From: Acephala macrosclerotiorum
Lineage: Eukaryota > Ascomycota > Leotiomycetes > Helotiales > Mollisiaceae
Direction: 5' to 3'
Length of the DNA: 64,000 nucleotides
Assembly: GCA_014904845.1 (NCBI GenBank)
Contig: MU119214.1
Location: forward strand, 124,001 to 188,000
Part shown: positions 33,946-43,373 of the stretch, piece by piece
Layout: each line of letters opens with the position of its first letter
Position numbering within the stretch: the first letter of the stretch is position 1
The notes under the pieces: generated by a model
What the model was told of the DNA's origin: nothing
What the model saw: only the letters and a program-made list of their open reading frames with translations
Database searches by the model: none
Made by a program: the position numbers and the translations under genes

Positions 33946-36019
33946 ATGTCTTTCGATCATAGCCCAAAGCTTGCTGCGAGCGACGAGAAAGACAACGAGA
34001 AGGTTGCTCCCGGCAAGCCAGACGCCGTTCTTGATGGCTACTCTGTGCAAGAAGGTTCCGATATTCTTGCTTTGCAAGACGTTGACCCCGCACTCAATGC
34101 CAAAATGCATCTCGTGAACAACGTGAGATGATGCCACAAGCACCAAACAGAACTGGATCTCTAGCTAACACATCTTAAGGCCATCGATGAGATTGGATGG
34201 ACCAATTACCACTGGTAAGATTCCTACTGCAATCGAGATATCGAGTATCTGCGGGGTCGTATACTAACTGGATATACAGGAAACTCTTCGTCCTGAATGG
34301 ATTCGGATACGCCGTCGATTCCCTGTGCCTCCTCTTACAATCGATCATCTCTACCCAAGCCGGCTATGAATTTACACCATCCTACTCCCGAGCTTTGACC
34401 ATTGCAGTCTACGTCGGTATGCTCTTCGGGGCGCTTTTCTGGGGTCTAAGTGGAGATATTATTGGCAGAAGGTTTGCATTCAATGTGTCCCTGTTCATCT
34501 GCTCTTTCTTCACGATCGTGGCAGGAGCATCCCCGAATTGGGTAGCACTGGCAGTTTTCATTGCTTTCTTGGGATTTGGTGGCGGTGGCAACTTGATTAT
34601 GGACACTACCGTTTTCATCGAGTACCTACCCTCGAACAAACAATGGGTTCTCACATGGTTGGCTGCCTGGTGGGGTTTGGGACAAGCAATTGCAGGATTC
34701 ATTGCTTGGGGATTTTTGTGTAAGCTCGCTCTCCTGCCCTTCTTACATTCATATTAAAATCCCATCGATATGGGAATATACCACCCAGAGCTTCTAAAGT
34801 GCACCAACTAACATTCTCAGCACCCCTAAAGTGGAATTGCCCTAATCCCTTCGACGACAACGGAATCAGAACTTCTGTATGTACCTACCACAGCAATATG
34901 GGCTGGAGATACGTAATGTACACCAGTGGAGTTTTGGTCCTTGTCATGAGTGTTGCCCGAATCACAGTCATCCGCCTGAAGGAAACACCTAAATACCTCC
35001 TCGGAGAAGGCAAAGACCAACAGCTTGTGGAAGATTTTCACAAGATGGCCAAGAAGTACAACCGGCCGTGCTCCATCACTCTAGAGCAACTCGATGCCTG
35101 TGGAGTTATTAATTCTGCTCACGCTAAGAATGCCTTCTCAGTGTCTGAGCTGACAATTCACTTTCGCGGACTATTCGCTACCAAGACCATCGGCTTGTCT
35201 ACAGTTCTCATTTGGCTCTCTTGGACGCTCATCGGTCTAGCCTACCCTCTATTCTATGTATTCCTGAGCAGCTATCTCGCATCTCGTGGAGCGGACTTTG
35301 GCAATTTATCAACTTACGACACTTGGAGGAATTATGCTCTGGTCAACATCAGTGGAATTCCCGGTCCAATGTTGGCAGGATGGATGTGCAATCTCAAATT
35401 CCTCGGACGAAAGTACACAATGGTCATTGGTGCGCTGGTAACCATGGCATTCTTCTTTGCCTATACCGCGATCAGGAATCAAGCCCAGAATGTCGGTTTC
35501 AGCTGTGCAATTGCCTTCTGCTTGAACATCTACTACGGTGAGTAGAATAATGATTCTTTGTCTTTCCATACACAAATCCTGAATTTCCTTGTCACCGAGG
35601 AACAATTACTGATTCCCGATCTTTAGGTACCCTTTACGCCTACACGCCAGAAGTCCTTCCATCAGCTCACCGTGCTACTGGAAATGGTGTTGCCGTTGCG
35701 TGTAATCGTATTATGGGGATTATCTCCGCGGTGGTTGCCACATATGCCAACACCTCAACTTCCGTAAGCTTCAATTTCTCGGAGAGTCATGCTCTCTTCC
35801 AGCTTGTTTTAGGAGTGATTGCTCCGCATGCACTCTAGCTATGCTCCAAACGCACTCCTAAGACATGCATTTTTGCTCTTCAAACATACACAAAAAATTT
35901 GCTGACTCCGAGACCCTGATAAACAGGTCCCCATCTATGTCTGCGCTGCTCTATATATCGCGATGGCCGCTGTGGCCATTGCCTTCCCATTCGAGCCTTA
36001 TGGAAAGAGAAGTTCTTAG
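33946..36019 (+). CDS. MFS transporter, SVOP/sugar-porter-like
   Basis: Integral plasma- or organelle-membrane permease of the major facilitator superfamily; substrate unknown. Six exons: 33946-34122, 34180-34214, 34280-34719, 34821-35537, 35627-35763 and 35927-36019, total 532 residues, all joins in frame with canonical GT-AG. After a roughly 60-residue hydrophilic N-terminus come I-D-E-I-G and F-G-Y-A-V-D-S-L (typical of SVOP-like and niacin-type fungal permeases), helix pairs with the G-D-I-I-G-R-R-F motif between helices 2 and 3, G-F-G-G-G-G-N-L, a large soluble loop (P-N-P-F-D-D to about residue 330), R-L-K-E-T-P-K-Y-L, and L-G-R-K in the C-terminal half, ending Y-T-P-E-V-L-P and F-E-P-Y-G-K-R-S-S. 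It is divergent from the Dlt1 gene. No nearby enzyme suggests a substrate. Confidence 0.88.
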
Positions 36020-36846
36020 TTGGTTATACCAGGCTGGGAGGACATCAACTATAGATACCCATTACGTCCCTGAACGTAACTCGTTCAACATGAGATACGA
36101 ATAATGAGAAATGAAACTTCAAATATCAACAAAGGCTGAAATCATGAGACGAAACACTTGTCCCACGACCCTGAAAATCATGACTATTTTGGATGCGGCA
36201 TCCCGCGAGAATTGTCCTTCGGGACGCAGATCTTGCAACTGCAATTTCTTCCATGAACTTGACGTACTCTGAAACCCCCAAACATGAAGAAAGACCAAAA
36301 AGGCTTCAAATGCATGAACTTTGTACGAATTCGTACTTTGGTGGTAACGACGTAACGTGAAGCTCCCAATAGGTCTAATTTTAGATCTTAATCCCGAACG
36401 CCGCAATTCGCGTTCTCCAACATGCTAATCACTTGAACAAATAATCCAACCATAGATGTACGTACTGTTCTAGGACATTATCTTGAGGAAATTGTGTATT
36501 TTTTTTGCCATTGAAATTTGACACGATCTATTGCTCACCACTTATTCTTTTATGCCCAAGCTTATCTAACCAGGGCAACGTCACTTATCATTCAAAAAAA
36601 AGCTGTCGAAACAAGCATCTTCACATGCTCCACCTCACCTCCACCTTTCTTCCCTGGCAGACAACTCTCCTCAATTAGTTCCTAGATTCATCGAATGGTC
36701 TCTATTCCCCACAAGCTAGCCAAGACATCGACGAGTCTCGAGGCCTTCACGAACCAACATGCCACAAGTCAATTAAACCCTACCGACCAGCGATCGCTAC
36801 AAGAACTCGCGACAAACTCGAGAGGATCATCAATTGAGACTCGAAA
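36020..36846. other. Intergenic with a long 5' leader
   Basis: Holds the 3' end of the transporter transcript and the promoter of the next gene. An ATG at 36695 opens a 109-codon frame overlapping the main start; it may be an upstream ORF in the leader. Confidence 0.45.
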
Positions 36847-39800
36847 ATGTTTGGCTATCTGCGACCGGGTCATCACAAGCGCACACCATCAAATCCTACC
36901 TCGCCAGCAGAACAATCACAGTCCTTCGAGCCTCACCAACATCTTGACCACAGTCATCCTCCACGTCAAGACACTCTTCCACCAGCACCGACGCGTCCTC
37001 CCCCCCCGCCGTTACCACCTATAGCTCGCGTTTCGTCCGCAGATTCAAATGATAGTTCAAGAAGCGGGAGGTTCGAGAGGGATCCAAGGGCACAAAATGG
37101 GGACAATACGAGACCTCGAGATGTATACGCGTTCAGCAACCACCAAAGAATGCCCTACGCTGGCACACAGCGGCCGGACTCGGCTGGGAATTCTGCTCCG
37201 TCGAATTATACCAGCCAATCTAAAGGCACTTTCGAGGTGACATCTCGACCGAAACCTCCAGATGCTAGCCGGTCATACGCAGATTCACAAAATCGACCAG
37301 TACAAGGCAGACGACCACATGGCGCAAGGCTACCGAGTCCACCGCCAGCTCCAGCGGTTTCTACATTTGAGCCGGTTCAACAAAGGTCCAGCAAGGCAAG
37401 GCTGAATCTTTTAAACCCAATGTCTCTGCTAGCACGGCGAAGGACTTCACAAACAGTTGCACAATTAGCACCAGAGTCACTTGTAACCCACATAGGTAGC
37501 AATTTCTCCGAGACCTTTGACCCCAGGATTCGAGGAACAGTCGTCCATGATTTCAGTGCCCCACGACCTAGGAGGAACATGTCTTACAATGATGTCCGAG
37601 AAGAACCTCCAACAAATTACGTCCCCAAACAGTTCCAACGAAGTCCTATGGGAGATTTACACCCCGGAGATGACCTTGCAACCAGTCCGTGGAGCGGAGG
37701 GAGCCACACACCTGCATTCACGGAGAATTTCGAAGAAGAGCAATACCCGGCAGCTGGCCCCCATGTACGGAAAGCCAGTGACATAACAGATCTGCCATTA
37801 CCTCAACCCCCATACGCTAAAGGTGCTCAACCAGTACCTGATCCGCATTCGTCAGCCAAAAGCAACGATGCAGCTCAAAAGCAAATCCAGAATATGCGGA
37901 GGATAAGTGCTCAAAAGCCCATCTCAGATGTGCCAGATGTGCCACCTCCAGTGCCGCCGAAGAACGAGGGGCGGCCGGGGCCGCGACGTATCTCGATAGA
38001 TCCCGGGGCTACACTTCCTAAGCCAGCTTTGTCTAAGAAAGGTCGACCGCGGGGTGTCTCAGAGGTATCGGTTAAGGATGGAATTCCGAAACATATGAAG
38101 AGCACTTCATCTCGATTCAGTTTCGATATGATTGGCGCTGCTGAGCAGGAGAGGTTGTTGGAGGATAGACATCGTCAGAAGGCTCTAGAACGAAAGGCGG
38201 AAGCAGACGAGGATCGCTTAGAAGAGGAGTTCGAAAATGACTTTGATTACGATGCAATGGATGACGATGATGGATTGGAAGAACGGATACCAGGCGTTAA
38301 CGCTGATCTTGACGAAGATGATCCCTATGCGGACCTCGAGGAACCAATACCAGGTGTCAATACTGATCTTGGGGATGAAGATCCATACGATGAGCCTCGG
38401 GATGATGGAAATCTGGGAGGGTTTACGTTTCAGCAGTCAACTCTAGCTACGCCAATGAGTCCGTCTAGTCCTGGGATGGCGAGTACTCCACGGGATATCA
38501 ACGGCGAGGTTATAGGTTTTGCAATGACGAAGAATTCACCACATATGCATCAAGGAATGCAAGAGAGCCAGTCATCTACGTCTCCAGTCTCTCCCGAGCT
38601 GAAATCGGCCATGAATCCACCGTTCCAAGGTCTTGGGCTTCATCGGATGGAAATCCCCCCTTTCAAAGGCAAATCACAAGCGCCGCCTGTGGATGAATTT
38701 CCTCGACCCGCTACCTTGGATGATAATGACCTTTACTTCGATGACGGTATAATTACTGGCCCTGGTGATGACGAGGATAACGTAGAATTCGATGAGTCTG
38801 TTTTCGATAACATGGACACGGACGAATATGGTAGACCATTAAAAACATTTTCGACATTACCGACATTGTACAAACCGCCTACGCTCGGACCAGACAAGCC
38901 ATTGTCCCCAGTCAAGGACAACCTAGCGGAACCGGCGGAACCAGAAAGTACCATCTCGCCGGGGACATTTTCAGGGGGACTTGCACCACAGCCATCTGTA
39001 TCAGAGAAACAGACATCAATAGGCCCTCCGCAGTCACATGGGCTCACTCAAGACTCTCTCGCTGCGTATCAATCAGCTCTTGCACAAGCTGCATTCACGG
39101 CTGCAGCCAATGGCAAATTTCGACGCGACAGCATCCCACCTCCCACTCCATCCGAGCAAGAGGATAACCAGCCTGGTCTCGTCCCCGACTCCAGCCACAC
39201 TTCACACTACGAACCTTTTTCTCCATCTTACGAATTAGAAGATGACTTTGATTATGACGACGTTATCGAAGACGACCCGATAATAGCAGCTGCCAACGCT
39301 GAAGCACTCGCCAACGACTGTGACGGTTTCTATGGCCAGGAATTTGGCTTCTACTCCGCACCTGCAGCAGCAGAAGCCGAATACGCAAACGGTGGTTACT
39401 TTGGCCCTAGAGGCGTAGAAGGTGTTCTTCGAAGCCAAAGTGGCAGAGTTGCGTCAAGAGAACCAAATTTAACGCCCATCACCGAAAGAAGCGAATACTC
39501 GAACCGAAACAGCTTCATGAGTCTCCTTGGTCCAAGCAGTATAGCGAGTCCTGGCCTTGCGCAGCTAACAAGCATGCTACGAAGTCCAGCTGATTATGAT
39601 GGAGAAATGAGTCTGGATGCCCTTCTCAAGTTACGAACCAAAGCGTGGGGAGGCAGCCAGGCTAGTTTACATAGCAGCAATGGAGGAAGCCCACGCAGTG
39701 CAGGAGCTGAAGAAAGCAGTCCAGTGGGCCAGTTAAATCCATGGCAATACGCACCCCCTACATCAGCACAAGGCCACCGAAGAAAGAACAGCACATTCAG

Positions 39801-40176
39801 TCTGGTGAGCGAGGAAGCTAGTGCGACGGGCACGCCGGGGAATGTGCACAGTGAAGCTGGATCTCCGCCTGGGAGTCCTACTTTGACTCAGGGGTTCGGG
39901 AACCTCGATAACAACGCCAACAATAGCCACCTAATTCACAGCCCAAACAACTCACTCAACACCCCAAATAGAGACAACAGCCTAAGTCCCAAAGAAGAAC
40001 CGAAAGACAAAGGGATTAGGAAACACCGATACACAGGCTCGGCAGAGAGTATTTCTTATCTGAAAGAAGATGATCCTGTCACAGGGGAAAGGTGGATCTT
40101 GGAAAGGAGGAGGACGGCTGAGAGTGGGGAGGTGGAATTGCTTGGCAGGGAAGTGGTTAGTGGGGGCCGGATATGA
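36847..40176 (+). CDS. Large disordered fungal protein of unknown function
   Basis: Single exon, 1,109 residues. I recognise no catalytic domain. The protein is Pro/Ser/Asn-rich and probably mostly disordered. It has poly-Pro stretches that could bind SH3 or WW domains (P-P-P-P-P-L-P-P near residue 55; P-P-P-V-P-P-K-N near 370). A short conserved-looking helical block follows around residue 415-455 (S-S-R-F-S-F-D-M-I-G-A-A-E-Q-E-R-L-L-E-D-R-H-R-Q), then an acidic region with two tandem copies of I-P-G-V-N-x-D-L-x-x-x-D-P-Y (about residues 475-515). An Ala-rich helix (A-Y-Q-S-A-L-A-Q-A-A-F-T-A-A-A) precedes further acidic D-D-F-D-Y-D-D runs, and the C-terminus (Y-L-K-E-D-D-P-V-T-G-E-R-W-I-L-E-R-R-R) is again ordered-looking. 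Many S/T-P sites suggest phosphorylation. A scaffold in polarity or signalling is only a guess. Confidence 0.85.
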   Translation: MFGYLRPGHHKRTPSNPTSPAEQSQSFEPHQHLDHSHPPRQDTLPPAPTRPPPPPLPPIARVSSADSNDSSRSGRFERDPRAQNGDNTRPRDVYAFSNHQRMPYAGTQRPDSAGNSAPSNYTSQSKGTFEVTSRPKPPDASRSYADSQNRPVQGRRPHGARLPSPPPAPAVSTFEPVQQRSSKARLNLLNPMSLLARRRTSQTVAQLAPESLVTHIGSNFSETFDPRIRGTVVHDFSAPRPRRNMSYNDVREEPPTNYVPKQFQRSPMGDLHPGDDLATSPWSGGSHTPAFTENFEEEQYPAAGPHVRKASDITDLPLPQPPYAKGAQPVPDPHSSAKSNDAAQKQIQNMRRISAQKPISDVPDVPPPVPPKNEGRPGPRRISIDPGATLPKPALSKKGRPRGVSEVSVKDGIPKHMKSTSSRFSFDMIGAAEQERLLEDRHRQKALERKAEADEDRLEEEFENDFDYDAMDDDDGLEERIPGVNADLDEDDPYADLEEPIPGVNTDLGDEDPYDEPRDDGNLGGFTFQQSTLATPMSPSSPGMASTPRDINGEVIGFAMTKNSPHMHQGMQESQSSTSPVSPELKSAMNPPFQGLGLHRMEIPPFKGKSQAPPVDEFPRPATLDDNDLYFDDGIITGPGDDEDNVEFDESVFDNMDTDEYGRPLKTFSTLPTLYKPPTLGPDKPLSPVKDNLAEPAEPESTISPGTFSGGLAPQPSVSEKQTSIGPPQSHGLTQDSLAAYQSALAQAAFTAAANGKFRRDSIPPPTPSEQEDNQPGLVPDSSHTSHYEPFSPSYELEDDFDYDDVIEDDPIIAAANAEALANDCDGFYGQEFGFYSAPAAAEAEYANGGYFGPRGVEGVLRSQSGRVASREPNLTPITERSEYSNRNSFMSLLGPSSIASPGLAQLTSMLRSPADYDGEMSLDALLKLRTKAWGGSQASLHSSNGGSPRSAGAEESSPVGQLNPWQYAPPTSAQGHRRKNSTFSLVSEEASATGTPGNVHSEAGSPPGSPTLTQGFGNLDNNANNSHLIHSPNNSLNTPNRDNSLSPKEEPKDKGIRKHRYTGSAESISYLKEDDPVTGERWILERRRTAESGEVELLGREVVSGGRI

Positions 40177-40477
40177 TATATGAGGTTGGGGATGTGGGAA
40201 GGATTTTTGTATTATAGCGAAAAGGGACCTTGAGGGCTCGAGCATAAATACCAATATAGCGACTGAGATTTCTTGCTTGGCTCTTGGTAGATGGGATGTG
40301 TGATCCAACGTCTTGGCACGAGTGGTCCCCAAGATGTCCTCCATGGGCCAGAATTAGTTGTTTGAATAACGGCTAACCGCCCTTGGCAGTTCTGTGCTAT
40401 AAATCAAGTGGTCTTGCGACCTCGCAATCGAACAATTGTCACCAAACGATTTGCATGCAGCTTACCATTTCGCAATA

Positions 40478-40887
40478 ATGTACTACCCCCAAACTCCCAA
40501 CATCGTTCCGGGTTCCTCAACAGCATGCGCAGTCCCCATCTTCGAATACGTCCACAACATGGAATTCCGCCACGACCACACGGCCGAATTTGCGGTTTGT
40601 TGTAAGCTTCCCTTCCCTTTCCCCTGTCATGCATTGTATCAAAGAGGAATTCTAACTCTGGGACAGGTAACCACGCACCAATAGCTTCTTTCTACACAAG
40701 TGGAGCCCCGGACGAAATAGTGAAAGATTGTTTCCTCTACTACAACATATTGAGCCTGACGTTCAAGGATACGAGCGAGTATATAGGGAAGAGCAATATT
40801 TCAAGTTGGAGTTGTCGAGATGCAAAACCTTCGAATGCGGGGAAGAGGAGGATGAACTGGATTCTTCTAAACTCTGGATGCGTTTGA
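40478..40887 (+). CDS. Small cysteine-containing protein, unknown
   Basis: Two exons, 40478-40601 and 40667-40887, joined over a 65-nt intron with GTAAGC donor, CTAAC branch-like site and GGACAG acceptor, giving 114 residues. No family recognised. It has five cysteines, including a C-C pair formed at the splice junction (A-V-C-C-N-H), then S-F-Y-T-S-G-A-P-D-E-I-V-K-D-C-F. It has no signal peptide. The in-frame reading continues upstream without an ATG, and the last 40 residues are less protein-like, so a further intron could alter the C-terminus. The clean splice phase and sensible composition across the junction are the main support. Confidence 0.5.
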
Positions 40888-41059
40888 GGCATCGGGAAAA
40901 TTCAGTAAAGCAGTTCTCTATTTTTCTGCCATTTTCGCTGAAGTTCGTGGCGCCTTCTTGGTGAAAAGCATGAGCCTAGCTCGTCACATCCTCGAATGTC
41001 CTGGAAGCTTAAGGACAATGGAAACGGCCCACCCGGCCACTTGTTTCTCCGTCACGAGC

Positions 41060-42261
41060 CTACAATGGTTTCCTCCCATAAACTACAAGCCCAGGCATAT
41101 ACCCCCTAACCCTGTTAACATCAAATAAATCCCTCCTCGCCTCCCTAACCAAATTATTAATTTCCTCCCTCGGCATCTTCTTCACCATCCCAAACAACCT
41201 CTCGGCAATTGGTTCCATCGTCTTATCAAGATCGTCTCGAAACATTTCTCCGATCTTCTTGAGCTTCTCGTCTTTCGCCCAAGCTCCGATTGGCCATTGA
41301 TAGTGGAATTCCGAGATCTGCTCGAAGCCCGCGGCGGCGAGGAGAGAGGGGTATTTGATGACTTGCTTGACATATCGACCAATTGAGAGGGCGCCTTCGA
41401 TTGCGTTTGTGTGAAACTCCAATAGTTTTGAACCTTGAAGGCTGCCGTCGACTGGTAGAGGTCAGTGTCTTGTATGTCCGCAGGAGGCTGGTAGATTGAA
41501 ACTGTGGTGGGAAGTGGGTAAGGGAACGTACCGTCTGTCCAAGGAGCGATAACATCCTGTAACTCTAACCATCCTCCTGGCTCCAGCTTCTCGTACGCCT
41601 CACGAATGACCTTGCCCGCGTCATCGAAACAGGACATCATGGCTCGGCCATGGATGTAAGCGAATCTTTGTGGGAAGAGCCAGGGTATTGATTCGGCATC
41701 TTGGACGAGGAACTCGGTGTTTGCTGGCTTCCTAGAAGAATGTTAGAAAGAAGTCTAGAGTAGGACTTGAGAACATACGAAGCAGGCCTGCAAGCCGAGA
41801 TATCAAAGCCTAAAACTTGGGTATCTTGATGTTCCTTCGCTGTTGGGACATTAATTTTCTAATTCCTAGCTTAGTAGATTTGAAGAAAGGACAAACCAAA
41901 CTCAATAGCCCAGATACCCGTGCCAGTTCCGATATCTAACACGTGCTTGCCTTCGAGATCCGATGAAGAAATAGGTGCCAGATAAAGTCGGTTGTTGAAT
42001 GAGAGATTGAAGATGTGATGTTGCATATCTTTGCGGTTGTCAGTTCTCGTTCACAGGGAGAATATGGCCAAAGTCCCGGCAAAGCAGGGATAATGAAAAG
42101 GCTGGATATCGAACTTACCAAGTCTATTCGCCTCGCTCTGCATTCTTCATATTAGCAAGTCACGATTGAAAATGTCCCACTATCCATAGGACACTGACCT
42201 CATTATTCGGTAAGAAATACCCTGCCTCGTAGTCAATACGACTACCACCTTCAAGCCTCAT
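41060..42261 (-). CDS. LaeA-like SAM-dependent methyltransferase
   Basis: Class I methyltransferase of the Methyltransf_23 type common in fungi (LaeA-like and TAM-domain proteins); substrate unknown. Six exons: 42261-42199, 42137-42119 (19-nt micro-exon), 42028-41897, 41839-41779, 41731-41532 and 41451-41060; 288 residues, all joins in frame. Order of motifs: Y-F-L-P-N-N-E-S-E-A-N-R-L-D and Q-H-H-I-F (family N-terminal signature), SAM motif I V-L-D-I-G-T-G-T-G-I-W, the acidic end of motif II V-L-G-F-D-I-S, D-A-E-S-I-P-W, then L-E-P-G-G-W-L-E-L-Q-D and a C-terminal V-Y-G-R-K-P-L. The start at 42261 gives a short N-terminus. An upstream ATG at 42583 with plausible exons exists but does not join in frame. 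No secondary-metabolite enzyme is adjacent, so a role in metabolite regulation is not implied. Confidence 0.85.
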
Positions 42262-42583
42262 TCCAGGACGACTCACCTCCCTCACCGGGCTTGCCCTCTT
42301 TCCTCGGGCCCTCCTCACTCGAGGATTTCACTTTCGGCCTAGCATACATCAATAAATGTCCCTTTTTTACGAGGACATTCGAGAAGAACGTACACGACAG
42401 CGTCACCTTCTAGTATTTTTGCATCAACCTATCACTTTCATATTAGCTTATCATCCATAGGCGTTTGTAGGTAGGTTGTAGGGAAGGGACATTGGAGGGA
42501 AGACTTACTACCAAATTCCGTCTTGCTTTATTGTCCGAGACCTCCTGGGTCTTTCTGACCTGGTTGGTGGTAGATTGGTCCAT
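42262..42583 (-). other. Candidate upstream exons of the methyltransferase, out of frame
   Basis: On the minus strand an ATG at 42583 opens M-D-Q-S-T-T-N-Q, with a GTAAGT donor after about 25 codons, an acceptor before V-D-A-K-I-L-E-G-D-A-V-V and a GTACGT donor. The next frame (P-K-V-K-S-S-S-E-E-G-P-R-K) runs to a stop beside 42255, one frame away from the methyltransferase. It is a separate leader, a missed splice, or a frameshift. Confidence 0.35.
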
Positions 42584-42837
42584 GATATGGTCTTGTTGAG
42601 AAACACGAGTCGGAAAGACGCAGAGATGTAGTTAGGAAAGGTCAATTGGTTAGGGAAATCGGGACGGGCCAAGGACCCACCTCGGAAGGAGCCCCGAAAG
42701 GGCCGAAAGGGGAGGAGCCGTAAGCGGTTGAAAGGCGCCTCTAGCTTTCCACCTATCAGGGCTGAGGATGTACCGCTATTATCCAAAGCAGCGGAGCAAA
42801 GTACTGTAATGCCTGGGACATTTGAGAGGATAAAGTA

Positions 42838-43269
42838 AGAGCTGGGGCCACCAAACACGGCCCACCCCACCATTTTACACCAAAACACTCCTTTTGCGTT
42901 TATTTAAGTTAATAAAAACTTCTTATATTCTTAATCTTTACTAAATACATCTTTTGTACTATTCAGAAATTAAATTAAATGTAAAATGCAAAAGTTGCAT
43001 GTAGTTAATTATGAAAGAGGAGTAAAATCGCTTAATTTACATATAAATTTATGAAAATTTTAATATTTCCTACTTTACTTATATATAAAACTTGCAATTT
43101 AAGATATTAATTTTAGAATTTTTAATATAATTAAATTTAAATAAATCTTAATCCAATTCTTCAATTTTATAAAATTTTATTAAGAATATGGCGAGTTATT
43201 AAGTTATAAAAAGTGTAACTTTTGGTGTAAAATGGGGGGGGGTGGGCTGTGTTTGGTGGCCCCAGCTCT
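42838..43269. mobile_element. MITE-like element, ~432 bp, TA target duplication
   Basis: Terminal inverted repeats of about 50 bp begin AGAGCTGGGGCCACCAAACA at both ends and extend through an ATTTTACACCAAAA block, with a few mismatches. TA flanks both sides (42836-42837 and 43270-43271), as for Tc1/mariner insertions. The interior is strongly A+T-rich with no ORF, so the element is non-autonomous. It sits between the 3' end of the DHA1-type MFS transporter gene and the 5' side of the methyltransferase. The GTAAG just outside the TIR is also symmetric, so the element could be one or two bases longer. Confidence 0.8.
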
Positions 43270-43373
43270 TACCTCTAGTGTCAGGATAATCGGACCGGTA
43301 TTCGCCATTTTGCGTGCACTCAAAAGGAACAGCTAGAAGGGGTATCACACATTATCATTATATATACTCAACT

